Assembly (NCBI GenBank): GCA_963565915.1
Contig: OY751489.1
Coordinates: 2,170,001 to 2,234,000 of the forward strand
Reading direction: 5' to 3'
Length of the DNA stretch: 64,000 bases
From: Entoloma clypeatum
Taxonomy: Eukaryota > Basidiomycota > Agaricomycetes > Agaricales > Entolomataceae
The notes below the pieces were generated by a model. The model was not told where the DNA came from, did no database searches, and saw only the letters and a list, made by a program, of their open reading frames with translations. Every line of letters starts with the position of its first letter. Position 1 is the first letter of the stretch. The translations under genes and the position numbers were made by a program. This document shows positions 46,650 through 58,021 of this stretch, piece after piece.

Positions 46650-47958
46650 AGACGAAATGGTACCATTCTCCAGAATCTGAATTACAGGCTCGCGGTCACG
46701 GACTCGATTTCTCAAAGAGCGTAAGTAAAGGATATGAGGCATACACTTTGGGAGGTGCTGTTGAGAACACTCATAGCTATTCCTTTTCGGTAGGGGGCCT
46801 CCAGACAATCGCGGGGGCTGAGTCCTTGGTCCTCCCCTGCCTTGACCGTGGCCCTTCTGGTTGTCTGTCGCTGTTCATTGATTTGCGAGGGGGTCACTCT
46901 CACGGATACAATCGTCACCTCACGAATCAGGCATTGGCCCGAGTGACTGCGAACATCATGCGGCGATACATGACAAAGTAAGGAACAAGGGCGGCAAGGT
47001 TATGGAAAAGCATTCGGATTCTGACGAGTCCCGGTATCATCTGCTTAAGAACCTCGGCTCCGCTATCTATTCACAATGGATGGGTCAATGAGGTAGTTGG
47101 AACAGGAGGACTCTATCGCCGCCGCTGCCATCGGGACCTTCTTCATTCAGTCTAGCCTTGGTGCATTGAATGTGTTCGTACATACAGGACACTCACGTAT
47201 CAGGGTGAGAGTATGAATATATGCATTGACATGGTAGAACGTCACAGTGATAAGTATCTCCAATCCAATGAAACTATGTAGGAATGACGAAAGTCACTCT
47301 AAATCCATGTGAGCTCATGTGTATGAGGGAGAATTCTTGCTATTACTATGTACTTATGCATCCTGCCCAGATCCTGGTTGTGCATGCACTCGACGTCCGC
47401 AGTACTTCCGCGCCCCAAAAATTTTGAATGGCGGGATTGTTCCAGCTGTCAACCTATTCACTCTATTCGTATGTACTTGCCCGCACAATCGTCATGAATC
47501 TTACAATTGAACGTCAGGGGTCATTGGAGCCATCGAGGCAAACTTTTCGAAGCATGTCCATTACATACATGTCCCGAGATTACTTTGAAGCCTCAAATAG
47601 TGTTGATCGACACAGAAGCGCGGCTTTTTTTTTGCTCCTCTCTCTGCCATGAGGTGAGAACTCTCCCCCTCTTATCTTCCACCAGGGAACGTGTCCTCTT
47701 CGCTGTACTTTTCATGGCTACATCAGGGACGGAAACCCAACCTAGGATATACCAACCGACTCTGAGGGGCATCCTTTCGTTGCCGGTGAGCCTGCAGAGT
47801 TCGACTCCTGATAATACGACGGTATGGATATCCTTCACTCCAGTTCAGGATCTGTAATCCTCCTCCTGCTGTTGGCAAAGTGAGGTCATGCAGTGGTGTG
47901 TGCCACTTTTTTGAAATCTGTAATTTGCGTCTTATCGAAGTTGCCAGTCACACCTTTG
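46650..47958. other. 1.3-kb intergenic region
   Basis: No convincing gene on either strand. A box-B-like GTTCGACTCC at about 47797 was examined and does not form a tRNA. Confidence 0.55.
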
Positions 47959-49742
47959 ATGAAAATCCGTCTCGAAGATATTTTGGATAGAAAGCACATA
48001 CCCCCCCTCGGTAAGCTCGCACTCATCCCTGCTATTACATTATCCATATCATTGTATCAATGGTTAGGTTTGAAGGATTTTGAGGTGATTCCAGCCAATC
48101 CAGCTTTCCTTCATTTCTGAGGCTTGTCCTACTTCTTAAAAAGGAATGGCTGTTGTATGTCGAGATGGCGCCAGAAAATCTGTGAGTAAGCAAAATTTGG
48201 AAAGCTTCGTACTCACAGCACAACCCACCCAGCTACTTCATTCTCTGGCTAAAGGAGTACACGGCCAAATACCAGGATTGGGCAGCTGATTCGAAAATTG
48301 ACCGGGAGATGGCCAGACGATATCGAGTGCAGCGGCCTACGCCTAATTCCTCTCAATTGGCGATGTTCTATGCGCGAGCGAAGCAGACTTTCTTTATACC
48401 CAACGCCGCATACGAACTCGACGTCCCCTCACACATCCTCGCACCTTTCCACGCACCAGACTCGTCCCAGCATCCCGATCCCATGTTATTCAATGAAATT
48501 TCTCATCAAGTGCATCAATTGCTCGAAAGGTCCCTTGATCGATTCGTCCGCGCCCAGCTTAATAACGTAGGCACCAACCGAGTCCTATGCGGCATCGTCG
48601 CTGGCGTCGTTTTCTGCCTTTCGGGTTCCATAGCACCCATCGTCGTCAATCTTACACGCGGTTACTCTCGATGGAACCGCCTCGCTGCATTCCCCGGCCT
48701 CTGGTTTGGCTTGACCGTCTTGCTGGCAGCCCTCAACGGCATTTGTCTCTCAGTATATGTTTTGGGGGATCTAAGACAATTGCATCGATTTGAGCTGGCT
48801 AGGCCTTCAATTTCGCAACCGCAACATCTACGCATGCAGCGGCAGCGGCCCTCTATATCTTTGCCACTATCCGCGCCACCTCCGCCATCCAGCATGGTGC
48901 CAGTTACGCCAGCCTTTCCACCAGCTGTCCACGTTGTGAGCAGTCGCCTCTCTCGCACGTCAACTCGGGATTCTCGGGATTCTCGGGACGATTGGAGTAG
49001 CGCCTGTTCTTCAACGACCTCTTCTCATGAAGCTGCGGACATGAGGATCGAAATCTCTGCTGCATACTACGACACGGACCCCGTGGACGAACCCGCCACT
49101 AGCCCCATCACTCAAGAATCCGATCCTCGTGATTTTCCATCGAAGGTCCCTCAATCTGACAGGGGCCTTTTCACCACCACGGCAACATTTATTCACCCAT
49201 ATGATTCCGTCAGCGAACTTGATTTCGATTGCGAAGTCCCGAAACTCTCGCCAGACCAACGACAGCCCGTATCAGCATTCGATTTTGACGCTCTTCCTGC
49301 TCGCTTGACTGCTCATTGTAAAGATCCTTCCAACCCCACGCCACATGAACATGGCATTGTCGAAATTACCACCCACTTTCCTCCCCTCGCAAGGATTTCG
49401 CCAAAAACAGTCATGGAGCGCATCCAACTGAAATGTAATCTCAAGAAGCGATTCATCGTAACCCGCGATGTCTCTCCCTCGCAGCCGACGCTGAGAAGCA
49501 GTCTTGGCAATGATTTGGGAACACCAACGGTTTCCGTCCGACGTACAGAAAAGGGTGAATACATGGTGCGAAAACAGTTCAAGGCTATCAAGGCTGTTCC
49601 CGCCTTCGCCTCCCTTACACGCGTCTTGAGTCCTATTGTTATCCGAGGTCAGTGGGAAATCGTTGTGCGATCCTCTATAATTTCATTCATTCTGACATGG
49701 GTCATTCTGGGGAGTCTCCTGGCGGTTCCCATCGTCCGATGA
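47959..49742 (+). CDS. RGS-domain protein with C-terminal membrane segments (Rax1-like)
   Basis: Small 5' exons splice to MKIRLEDILDRKHIPPLGLK, DFEEWLLYVEMAPENLYFIL, WLKEYTAKYQDWAADSK, then the long exon with SQLAMFYARAKQTFFIPNAA, YELDVPSHILAPFH and NEISHQVHQLLERSLDRFVR. This is an RGS fold. Three hydrophobic segments follow (VLCGIVAGVVFCLSGSIAPI, WFGLTVLLAALNGICLSVYV, and SFILTWVILGSLLAVPIV at the very end), separated by a long Ser/Pro-rich cytosolic loop. RGS domains act on G-alpha; the Rax1 subgroup has this RGS-plus-transmembrane layout and marks cell poles in yeast. The subgroup assignment is an inference. Confidence 0.85.
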
Positions 49743-50517
49743 CTCCTCCTTGCTATTACTAATTCAGCCGTTTACTAGTTGTTGTAGAGATTCGCACTCT
49801 GTATACGGTTTTCATTCTTGATTCTTCTCCACTGTATCTTTTAACAAAGTTTCTGTAGTTCCATGGACATCAGAAATTTCTTGCCATTGTCATATTACCA
49901 TAGCTGTTCTTCATTGCACTGTTTACGATCCATTTTCATGTCCTTCCCAGTCAGACAGCTTCACGTTGTTGTCGCGAATCTTCGGAGTCTGTCAATAATC
50001 ATTAATCATTCTTGGGCAGATCAGCGCTTCCGTAAAGGGTGACACCATGCAACCTGGCGTGCACATGGATGAACCCTTGAGATAAGTAGTAGATATTATA
50101 AAAGGATGTACTGATAATTTTATTTGAGTTCGGCGGCCTGGGATTAAGGGGGAGGAGTCAAGAGAATTGCCGGAGGTGCTCGACTTGGAATCTTCGGTCG
50201 TTTAACAACTGCGCCGACTGGACGCCATCCATTAGGTGCTCTCCACCAGAAGTTGACTGTTCGGATGACTTGACTCGCTGGACAGTGTGGCAGGGACACA
50301 TATTTGGACGCATATTCTACGGGAAACGAAGTACTGTGGCTGTTGGCTGGTAAGTCAGATGGCTTCCATTATGATTCGCAATCGCCAAGAGAAGGGGGCT
50401 GCAGGTTTGTCAACCAACCAAGACAGGACAATCGACGTATACCTGTTATCCTAATGTTGCAAATCACCAAGCAAGGAATGAACTCTACTTTTTCCAAAAA
50501 TGCATTGCCATGACTGA
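49743..50517. other. Intergenic region before the repeat island
   Basis: Presumed 3' UTR of the RGS gene followed by sequence without a recognised gene. A T5 run on the minus strand just before the tRNA 3' end (plus positions about 50495-50502) fits its Pol III terminator. Confidence 0.5.
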
Positions 50518-50600
50518 TGGTTCAATCCAGGATCAAACTGGAGACCTTCTGTGCAACTGAGGGTGTAAGACAGAAATCATAACCACTAGACCATTGAACC
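50518..50600 (-). tRNA. tRNA-Val (anticodon UAC) with a 10-nt intron
   Basis: On the minus strand the acceptor stem GGTTCAA pairs perfectly with TTGAACC, and the discriminator is A. Box A (TGGTCTAGTGG) and the D arm follow. The anticodon stem TCTGT pairs with ACAGA around loop C-T-TAC-A-[CCCTCAGTTG]-C, placing a 10-nt intron between positions 37 and 38, the canonical site. The variable loop is AGGTC. The T arm TCCAG-TTTGATC-CTGGA is perfectly paired. A run of five T follows within about 20 nt as a Pol III terminator. All arms fit, so it appears functional. It reads GUA valine codons. Confidence 0.9.
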
Positions 50601-50774
50601 TTTGTTGCTACAATCCTACGGGTGGTGATAGTTCAAGCATGAGTTCCCACTCCGTCTCCATTTCCCAGCTCCTCTGTCCCTCCACCTTCCTCTTCCTCTA
50701 ACCACCACCATCGTGATTAGGCGCCCGCGTCTTTCTCATCGATTGTTGCTGGTTGTAGTAGATCGTAGTTCAAC

Positions 50775-53162
50775 ATGTCTTTCCATGACAAACCCCCCTC
50801 TTCCTCTGGTGGTGGTCGGGCCCTTAAGGCTCCATCGCTCGCTAGATCGACCAGGATCGACACCCAATCTGTCGCCAAGCCCCCCGTCTCCCTTGATTGG
50901 CCGGACTCTCCAGCCGATCGCACTCAAACCCCAACCTCTCCCGCACCATCTGGTAAGGCTGAGGAAATCCGTCTCAGGCAGAAGGCTCGCAAGTCTGCCC
51001 TTGGATCTGTCAGCCCTGTGGAAGGTAATCCCACTGGCAACTGGTCAGAAGAACCGATCGATGTCGACACTCTTCCGGATGTCGACCAGCTCATTTCTGT
51101 GGGGCCTCTAGCTCCCACTCAGACTGTCTACCGCAGCGACACCCCCTTCAGTGGGCATGCCGAGGCAACGAGGCACTCTTCCATCACACTTCCTGCTAAC
51201 GCCGGACTCGTGACATTCGAGAACGTTCCAGATTACGTACTTAACAACCCGAAACAAGATCTCATCCCCAGCGAGTTACAGGTCAACATGGCAGGTGACA
51301 GCGAGGACAACCTCGTTGCAATGGTCGCTGCACTCAAAACTGTCGGCGAGGCTATCGACTTCAGTCTGGCCTCTGGCGGCACCCTCACTCGGCTCAACAC
51401 GGCCACCCTCTCTGCCGCCGTCATCTCATTGGCACAGCGGATCATCATTCGAGGCATCACGCGTGACGCCATCGCTTCCGATGGAGTCCTCAAAGATGAG
51501 TTCTTCATGCTCTTCGCTCTTATGGGCGACAAACTCGGCTTCACTCTCAACGAGGACGGCAATCTCACTCACAAGGACTACGTCCCCCCCCCTCCGCCTC
51601 CGACCCCCGCCTCCCAAGGCAAGGGTAAGTCCAAAGCTCCTCCTCCTCCCAAAACCCCCACCACCTCACAGGCGGCGGACGCCTCCATGTCGGACTCCTG
51701 GCGAGTCCACAAATCCCCCGCCCCTCCCAAAGCTTCTAGCTCTGGCAAGGCTCCGACTCCGCGCGGCACCAAGGGTTTACCCTTGGTGCCTGCCCCAGCA
51801 GCCCAGCCTTCCAAGGGTCTACCCTCTGGAACGGTCAAGCGAGCCCCCAGGATTGACGACACGTCGGCATTCCCGCCCTTACCGCCCAGGGGCTCTGCCT
51901 ACAACAGAGCTCCCAGGCTTTCCTACGCCAACAAAGCCAAGAGTGGAGCACACGCTGCGCCTATGGGCAAAGCGCCTGCAGAAACTGGAGGCGATGTACC
52001 CACCCCGAAGGCTCCTGCGGTTCCTAAGCCCAGAGTGTCCTCGACCACCAAGGGCGCCAATAGGCGCTTTGTCATGATATCGAGCTCTGAGTGGGCTCTT
52101 TTCAAGAAACGCGACGAGGTTCATAAAGCTGCTCTTGAAGCGCTTGCGAACCTCAACTCTCCTCTCTCCCTCGAGGCTGCTGACTTATGCCCTGAAGGAT
52201 TGAGGATGAAAACCATCAGTTCCACTGGTCGGGTCGTCCCCACCGACGTCGAACTCACCAACATTGGCAAGTTCGTTGAACGCTTGCTCGAAGCCGACGA
52301 TGCGGAGATCAATGTCTATCTTCCGACATCTAAATCCTTCTTAAAGTTGACTGGCGTACCCCGCATCCTCAACGATGAGCCCATTTCGTCTGAGGCCATT
52401 GGCAAAATCATCACGAAACACTGCTTTGCTGTCATGAGGAAACGAGTCGCCCTCACGTCTGCTGCTCGGATCGTCACCTATTCAAAAACTGCGGATACGT
52501 GTACGGTCTATTTCGACATCCAGGACTCCCAGAGCGGGGCTACCCTGAACACCCTCATCAAGACCAAGATTCGCTGGAACGTCGAGGCGAACTTTAGGCC
52601 CTCCCCCATCAGACAGGCGGACAAGCGCATCGGCGTCCCCCTCTGCAGAAACTGCTTCCAGTGGGGGCATCAGATCCGAGACAATGGAACTGGCTGCCCC
52701 TCTAGACCCCAACTCTGTTCTGCGTGTGGTGGCCCTCACCACATCGACAACCACAGGCATCACGCCCCCTGTTGCAAGGGCGTGCCTAAAGCCAATCCTC
52801 CCATCGCTCCCACCCCTGCTGGGCAGCCATGCGATCACGCCCCAAGGTGTCGCAACTGTGGTGAAGACCACCGTTCTGACTCCACCATATGCAAGTTCTG
52901 GAAGAACCGCTTCGACCCCTCTTTCCACCGTAAGGCATATGATAAAGCCGCTACGAAAGATGCGTCTCGCAAGGCAGCCAAGGCTGCCCGCCCCACCACC
53001 ACGACGGCGGCCAAGGTTGCAACCCTTGTTCCCACTGATCATAATCGCTTTGAGGTTCTGGATGGTATGGAGGACGTCGCGCCTACAGGACCTGGACCAG
53101 AACCCATGCAAACTGCCACAACTAGTGGGACCAGCCCCTCCGATGGCGTTGTTAATGGTTGA
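50775..53162 (+). CDS. LINE ORF1, gag-like nucleic-acid-binding protein
   Basis: An intact frame of 795 residues starts MSFHDKPPSSSGGGRALKAP. The first half is Pro/Ser/Lys-rich and disordered. The middle (RRFVMISSSEWALFKKRDEV to LTGVPRILNDEPISSEAIG) resembles the RNA-binding part of fungal LINE gag proteins. The C-terminal third has three cysteine/histidine knuckles: CRNCFQWGHQIRDNGTGC, CSACGGPHHIDNHRHHAPCC and CRNCGEDHRSDSTIC. It coats element RNA for target-primed reverse transcription. The stop overlaps the ORF2 start (ATGGTTGA). Confidence 0.88.
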   Translation: MSFHDKPPSSSGGGRALKAPSLARSTRIDTQSVAKPPVSLDWPDSPADRTQTPTSPAPSGKAEEIRLRQKARKSALGSVSPVEGNPTGNWSEEPIDVDTLPDVDQLISVGPLAPTQTVYRSDTPFSGHAEATRHSSITLPANAGLVTFENVPDYVLNNPKQDLIPSELQVNMAGDSEDNLVAMVAALKTVGEAIDFSLASGGTLTRLNTATLSAAVISLAQRIIIRGITRDAIASDGVLKDEFFMLFALMGDKLGFTLNEDGNLTHKDYVPPPPPPTPASQGKGKSKAPPPPKTPTTSQAADASMSDSWRVHKSPAPPKASSSGKAPTPRGTKGLPLVPAPAAQPSKGLPSGTVKRAPRIDDTSAFPPLPPRGSAYNRAPRLSYANKAKSGAHAAPMGKAPAETGGDVPTPKAPAVPKPRVSSTTKGANRRFVMISSSEWALFKKRDEVHKAALEALANLNSPLSLEAADLCPEGLRMKTISSTGRVVPTDVELTNIGKFVERLLEADDAEINVYLPTSKSFLKLTGVPRILNDEPISSEAIGKIITKHCFAVMRKRVALTSAARIVTYSKTADTCTVYFDIQDSQSGATLNTLIKTKIRWNVEANFRPSPIRQADKRIGVPLCRNCFQWGHQIRDNGTGCPSRPQLCSACGGPHHIDNHRHHAPCCKGVPKANPPIAPTPAGQPCDHAPRCRNCGEDHRSDSTICKFWKNRFDPSFHRKAYDKAATKDASRKAAKAARPTTTTAAKVATLVPTDHNRFEVLDGMEDVAPTGPGPEPMQTATTSGTSPSDGVVNG

Positions 53163-53495
53163 TACAACCGCAGCGCCTGATGTGGACGAGCTGGTCTCCC
53201 TTAAGTTACGTACCCATAATGTTCGGAGAACTAACGCTATCATTGAATCTTTCCTTGTTAGACACAATGAAGATATCGATATCTATTTTGTACAGGAACC
53301 TGTCAAGTACCTTGCCCGCCACACCGTTTCCACCTCTTCCAAGAGTGGATCCCCTATCTATTCCTATCCCTGAAACCCATCCTGGATATGCTCAGACGCT
53401 TCCACGGCCGACTCCTCAGCCCGTACGGTAGCCTACTTCAACACTAACATCTCGCATCTGCGCCCTGTTCTCCATCACGAATTTGATGCCCCATC
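53155..53495 (+). pseudogene. LINE ORF2 fragment, start of the endonuclease domain, broken
   Basis: The frame starts MVDTTAAPDVDELVSLKLRT, then HNVRRTNAIIESFLVRHNED with IDIYFVQEP, the N-terminal motif of the AP-type endonuclease of LINE ORF2. An in-frame TGA at 53371-53373 interrupts it; the same frame then continues with coding-like NPSWICSDAS and VAYFNTNISHLRPVLHHEFD until the gypsy LTR at 53496. It is broken by one nonsense codon and by the insertion. Confidence 0.8.
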
Positions 53496-53939
53496 TGTAA
53501 GGGCGACCTTACGATCCAAGACTCAAACTCAGATACTTGCAAGGGAGATCCGAAGATTAGATTGAGCAGTCTGATAAGTAATACAACACACACCTTGCAA
53601 GGGAGATCCGAAGAGAAAGTTCTAAGGATTCTCCTGCAAGCTAGCGAGATAAATAGTAAAATGAGATATGAAATAAAAGATAAAACGAGACATAGGAATG
53701 ATGAGTAATGGTCGGGAGTAGGGATGGGGGATGAATGGAAACGAGATGAATGATAGTACCTGCGATCCGACGTGCGGAGGAGCGGAGGGGCGCGGAGTCG
53801 TCGGATGTGGAGAGGTGCAGAGAGGTGAATAAGATATCAGAGGCAACAGATACGATCGGAGGGCGTCGGAGGGCGTCGGAGAGCGTCGGAGATGGTGGAA
53901 ATGAACGGAAAGGGAAAGTGCAAAGTGGTTGCCCTTACA
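53496..53939 (-). repeat. 3' LTR of gypsy element 1
   Basis: 444 bp with perfect inverted ends TGTAAGGGC and GCCCTTACA. On the minus strand it is preceded by the polypurine tract AAGGGGGGGTGA. It contains a 21-bp direct repeat (53536-53556 and 53594-53614) and short GGAGGGCGTC-type tandem repeats near 53862-53890. Confidence 0.9.
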
Positions 53940-53950
53940 TCACCCCCCCT

Positions 53951-56900
53951 TCAAGGCACGGCGTCTCGACGTGTCAGGCGAAACGAGTCGAATATCGCAG
54001 CGGAGATCCGACGCGGAGCTCCCGGATGACGTCGGTAGAAGTCGCGGACTAGGCGCGGAGCGTGGACATTGTCTTCTGCTTCCCAGGAATTCTCTTCGTA
54101 GCCATATCCCTTCCATTTGACCAAGAATTGAAGCTTGCCTCGATGCAGTCGGCTGTCCAAGAGGTTTTCAACATCATACTCCAATTCTTCTCCCACTACC
54201 GTCGGAGGCGGAGGAGAGCGGACTTGGCGTCGGAAAGGGTCGTCGGGAACTAGTGAAAGTTTGACGACGTGGAATACTGGGTGAATGCGGGACATGGAAG
54301 GGGGAAGGCGAAGTTCGTAGGCATGTGTTCCGACAGGTCGGACCACTGGGAAAGGGCCTACGTACCGATGTGCAAGTTTTTTTGTGGGTCGGGTGGTTTT
54401 GAGGTCCGATGAGTCTAAAAAGACCTTGTCCCCCGGGCGGAATGTCGGAGTGGTGCTCCGATGCTGGTTGTAGTATCGCGCCATGTCGTCTTTTGCCTTT
54501 GTTAGTGCTGCGCGAGCCTCTTCCAGAGCGGACTTCATCCGCTCGCTGAAATCCGCTACCGCCTCGATTTCCGTCCGCTTCTCGCGAGGTTCGAATCCCA
54601 TGCGCGGATGGCGGCCGGTGTCAATGTAGAACGGAGTTTGACGTGTCGATGCGTGAACATGGTTGTTGTATGCAAATTCAGCCATCAGAAGCCATTCGTC
54701 CCAATCGTCTTGACGTTCATTGACGAATAGGCGAAGATATTGTTCCAATCCTTGATTGACCCGCTCCGTCTGTCCGTCCGACTGCGGATGGTAGGCTGTC
54801 GAGGCAGCAATCTTAATGCCAAGTAGCCTATATAGTTCGCGCGTGAACTTGGCGACAAACTGTGGTCCGCGGTCGGAGACAATGGCCTCCGGTAGTCCGT
54901 GGAGTTTCCAGACGTTTTGAATATAGGAGCGTGCAGTCCCGAGTGCGGAGATGTCGGAGTGCGTCGGGATGAAGTGTCCCCGCTTCCCTACTGAGTCCAC
55001 TACCACCATGATAGCGTCGTAGCCGTGGGCTTCTGGTAGTTCAGTAATGAAGTCAACACTGGTTACTTGCCACCGCTCCGTGGGGACCGGTAGTGGATTG
55101 AGCTCTCCGGAGGGCGGAGTGCGTCGGACCTTGGTGCGGAGGCATGAGTCGCATGTCTTGCAATATTGACCTATTAAACGAGACATGTGTGGCCACCAGT
55201 AATTGCGCGACACCAGTTCCAAGGTTTTCCACCGTCCCGGATGTCCGGCCACCGGAGTGTCGTGGTGTTGTGTGAGGATCCGATGACGCAGTTGGGGATT
55301 ATTAGGAACATAGATACGATCCCTGAAGTAGAGCAAACCTTCCGCTTGCCTCCACTCCGCACTTCGGACGGACCCCGCTCCGACGGTCGGAAGGGATCTG
55401 ACGACCTCCGCCACACTATCCTCCAGTAGCCCCTCTCGGATTCCCTGTCGGACCTGGCAGAGGACGTCGCGTTCTTCCCCTTGAACAGTTACCCCACGCA
55501 TTGCTCGCACTGCAAACAATTCTGGTCGAAGAAGGATGATGTTTTCGTTGTCCCGCGATCCGTCTCCGTGGTCCGCTCATCGGGACAAAGCGTCGGACTT
55601 GCCCATTGACTTTCCAGGTCGATGGTGCATTTTAAAATCGAAACGAGCGAGGTATAAGGACCATCTAGCTTGTCGTCGATTTAGTTTTTGAGCTGTCATG
55701 AAATACTCAAGATTTTTGTGGTCCGTCCAAATCTCCACTGTCTTCTCCGCTCCTTCAAGGAAGTGCCTCCACTCCTCTAATGCGCGGACCACTGCCAACA
55801 TCTCCTTGTCATAGATCTCGTAGTTGCGTTCCACCGGACTGAGGCTTTTGGAATAGAATGCGACAGGGTGCCACTTACCGTCCTCTGTTGGTTGGGACAG
55901 TACTGCTCCGGTTGCAAAGTCCGAGCTATCCGCTTCTACCCGCCACTCCTTTCGATGATCAGCTAAGACCAGGATCGGAGCGGATGTAATCCTCCGCTTC
56001 AACTCCGCAAATGCGGACACTTCTCCTTCCTTCCAAGACCAGAGGTGCCCCTTCTTCGTGAGCTCGAAAAGAGGGCGCGCGATGTCCGAAAACCCTTCAA
56101 TAAAACGGCGATAGAAGTTAGTGAACCCCAGAAAGGACTGTACTTCTCGGACGTTTGTCGGAGCAGGCCACTCCGCGACCCCCGCTACTTTCACCGGATC
56201 CATCTCTACGCGTCCTTGTTCAATAATAAGGCCTAAGTATTCAATGCGCGTTTGCTCAAACTCGCATTTCTCTGGTTTTAGATAGAGTTTGTGTTCGCGA
56301 AGTCGTTCCAGTACAATCCGTGTGACCCTCCGATGTTCCGCAAGGGTCTCCATGAAGATGAGTATATCATCAAGGTAAACACAAACTACACCTTCAGTGA
56401 TAAGGTCCTGAAAGATCTCGTTCATCATAGTCTGGAATGTGGATGGACTATTAGTGAGGCCGAAGAACATCACCAATGGTTCATAGAGTCCGCGATTGGT
56501 CCGAAAAGCGGCCTTCCACTCGTCTCCGGGCTTTATCCGTACATTGTTGTAACCCCAGCGGATGTCGAGTTTGGTGAAGTATTGAGCGCGTTGAAGTTTA
56601 TTGATCAGTTCGGATATGAGCGGAAGCGGATACTTGTTTTTGATAGTTTTGGAATTGAGTGACCGGTAGTCTTGTACAAGACGAAGGGAGCCATCCTTTT
56701 TCTTGATATAGAACACCGGAGATGCCATCGGAGACTTGGAAGGGCGGATCCGACCAGTTGCAAGGTTTTCCTCCAAAAACGCGTCGAGTTCTTTTTGTTC
56801 GTTCGGGGCGAGCGGATATACCTTACAACCCGCCGGAGAGGCGTCCGGAACAAGTTCAATGGCGTGGTCCCACGTCCGCTCTTCCGGTAAGGTGTCGAAA

Positions 56901-58021
56901 GAGGTCTTTGAGAATACGTCTTTGAAATCAAACAAGTGGTCTGGTACGGAATCGCGGAAAGATTTGGGTTTCTGGTTACTGAGGAAGGCCTCCGATAGAC
57001 GTTGCGAGATATTGGATGAAGCGCGGATGAACTCCGCCTCCGCAGGTACTGTTCCGACAAAAAGGCGGTCTCCCTCCTCAAACTCATCCTCTTCCTCATC
57101 GTCTTCCGCTAACTCCTCCGTTTCTTCTCCTTCTGTGACATCCTCCACCCATGGGCCGCGTGGAGCCTCCTCCTCTAGACCGGACGTCGGAGTGGAACCC
57201 ATCCGACAGGCTCGGATGCGGACTTGTTCGAACTTCCGCTCCTTCCGCTCTTGGGCTGCCTCCTGTTGGCATGTCCGACATCGTGCAGGACACCGGCTCA
57301 TCTTCACTTCCCCTGAAGTCCAATCTACCTCGGGGTTGTGTTCTTTGAGCCAAGTGAAGCCTAACACGATTTCTTGTTTTCCCAAACTTGTGACTGCAAG
57401 CTGGGTCCGTTCCGAGTGATCCCGATAGCGGAGCACTACGTCCAACACCTCCGTTATTGCTCCGGCCTCATTCGGAGTTCCGTCGATGTTGTATACCGGA
57501 ATTGCGCGTTGTAGTTTTCGAGTAGAGAGTCGGTGTTTCTCGACCAGAGTACGTTCAATAAACGATCCTGTTGCCCCACTGTCGAGTAAGGCCTTTTGTG
57601 ATAGTATGTCTTTAGTGTCGGTAGTTTCCAGAACTATGTCTAGTTCGAGGGAATTGTCGGAGCGAGCGGCTGCGGCGAGAACATATTGTTTTGGAAGCCG
57701 CCGCTCCCACTTAGAGAAGCGGATGCGGATAGGATTTGCGGAGTTGGGTGCGACTATAGGATCGTTTGCAGGCTTAGAGATGGAGGGTATAGGATCATAT
57801 TGTTCCATAAATAAGGCAGCATAACGATTTTTAGTAGACAACGAGGGCGCACTGTTCACTCGTTGTGAGGAGGAAAATCCTCCTGTCCTCCCTCCGACTC
57901 TGCAGACTCCGTGGGCGGAACGGAGTTGCCTTCCGCCGCGTCCTTGACCACGAGTTGTTCCATGATAAACTCGTCTTGTTCCTCCATCGTCATGAATCGG
58001 ACGTTGAAGCGAAGGGGGCAT
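53951..58021 (-). pseudogene. gypsy element 1 pol (protease-RT-RNase H-integrase-chromodomain), one nonsense codon
   Basis: The frame carries an aspartic protease (LLDSGATGSFIE), reverse transcriptase (CVYLDDILIFME, the YLDD box) and RNase H (VEADSSDFATGAVLSQ, TDHKNLEYF). The integrase has a zinc-binding HHCC part (HHDTPVAGHPGRWKTLEL, CKTCDSCLRTK) and a DDE core (VDFITELPEAHGYDAI, VSDRGPQFVAKFTRELY, YHPQSDGQTERVNQ). A C-terminal chromodomain follows (LQFLVKWKGYGYEENSWEAE). A single in-frame TGA at 55577-55579, between RNase H and integrase, divides the otherwise open 4-kb frame. The C-terminal chromodomain places it among chromoviruses. It overlaps gag in the -1 frame. Confidence 0.92.

Larger units (their letters stand above)
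50601..53495 (+). mobile_element. Non-LTR retrotransposon (LINE), 3' part cut off by an LTR element
   Basis: It holds an intact ORF1 and the first part of ORF2 (endonuclease region). The 5' boundary is uncertain; it starts somewhere between the tRNA and the ORF1 ATG at 50775. At 53496 it is interrupted by the LTR of the minus-strand gypsy element. No reverse transcriptase domain remains in this part; it may continue beyond the nested insertions, outside the window. Confidence 0.8.

Noticed and set aside
47780..47815. GTTCGACTCC, possible tRNA T-loop
   Set aside because: The flanking T-stem bases do not pair and no upstream cloverleaf arms are found.
51295..52077. 260-codon frame overlapping LINE ORF1
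   Set aside because: It is a +1-frame shadow of a Pro/Ser/Ala-rich coding stretch; the ORF1 frame carries the zinc knuckles.
54588..54602. Perfect box-B-like GGTTCGAATCCC, possible tRNA
   Set aside because: It lies within the integrase coding frame of gypsy element 1; no box A, acceptor stem or anticodon arm fits around it.
56736..57419. 227-codon plus-strand frame within gypsy element 1
   Set aside because: It is antisense to pol; the minus strand has protease and reverse transcriptase motifs.
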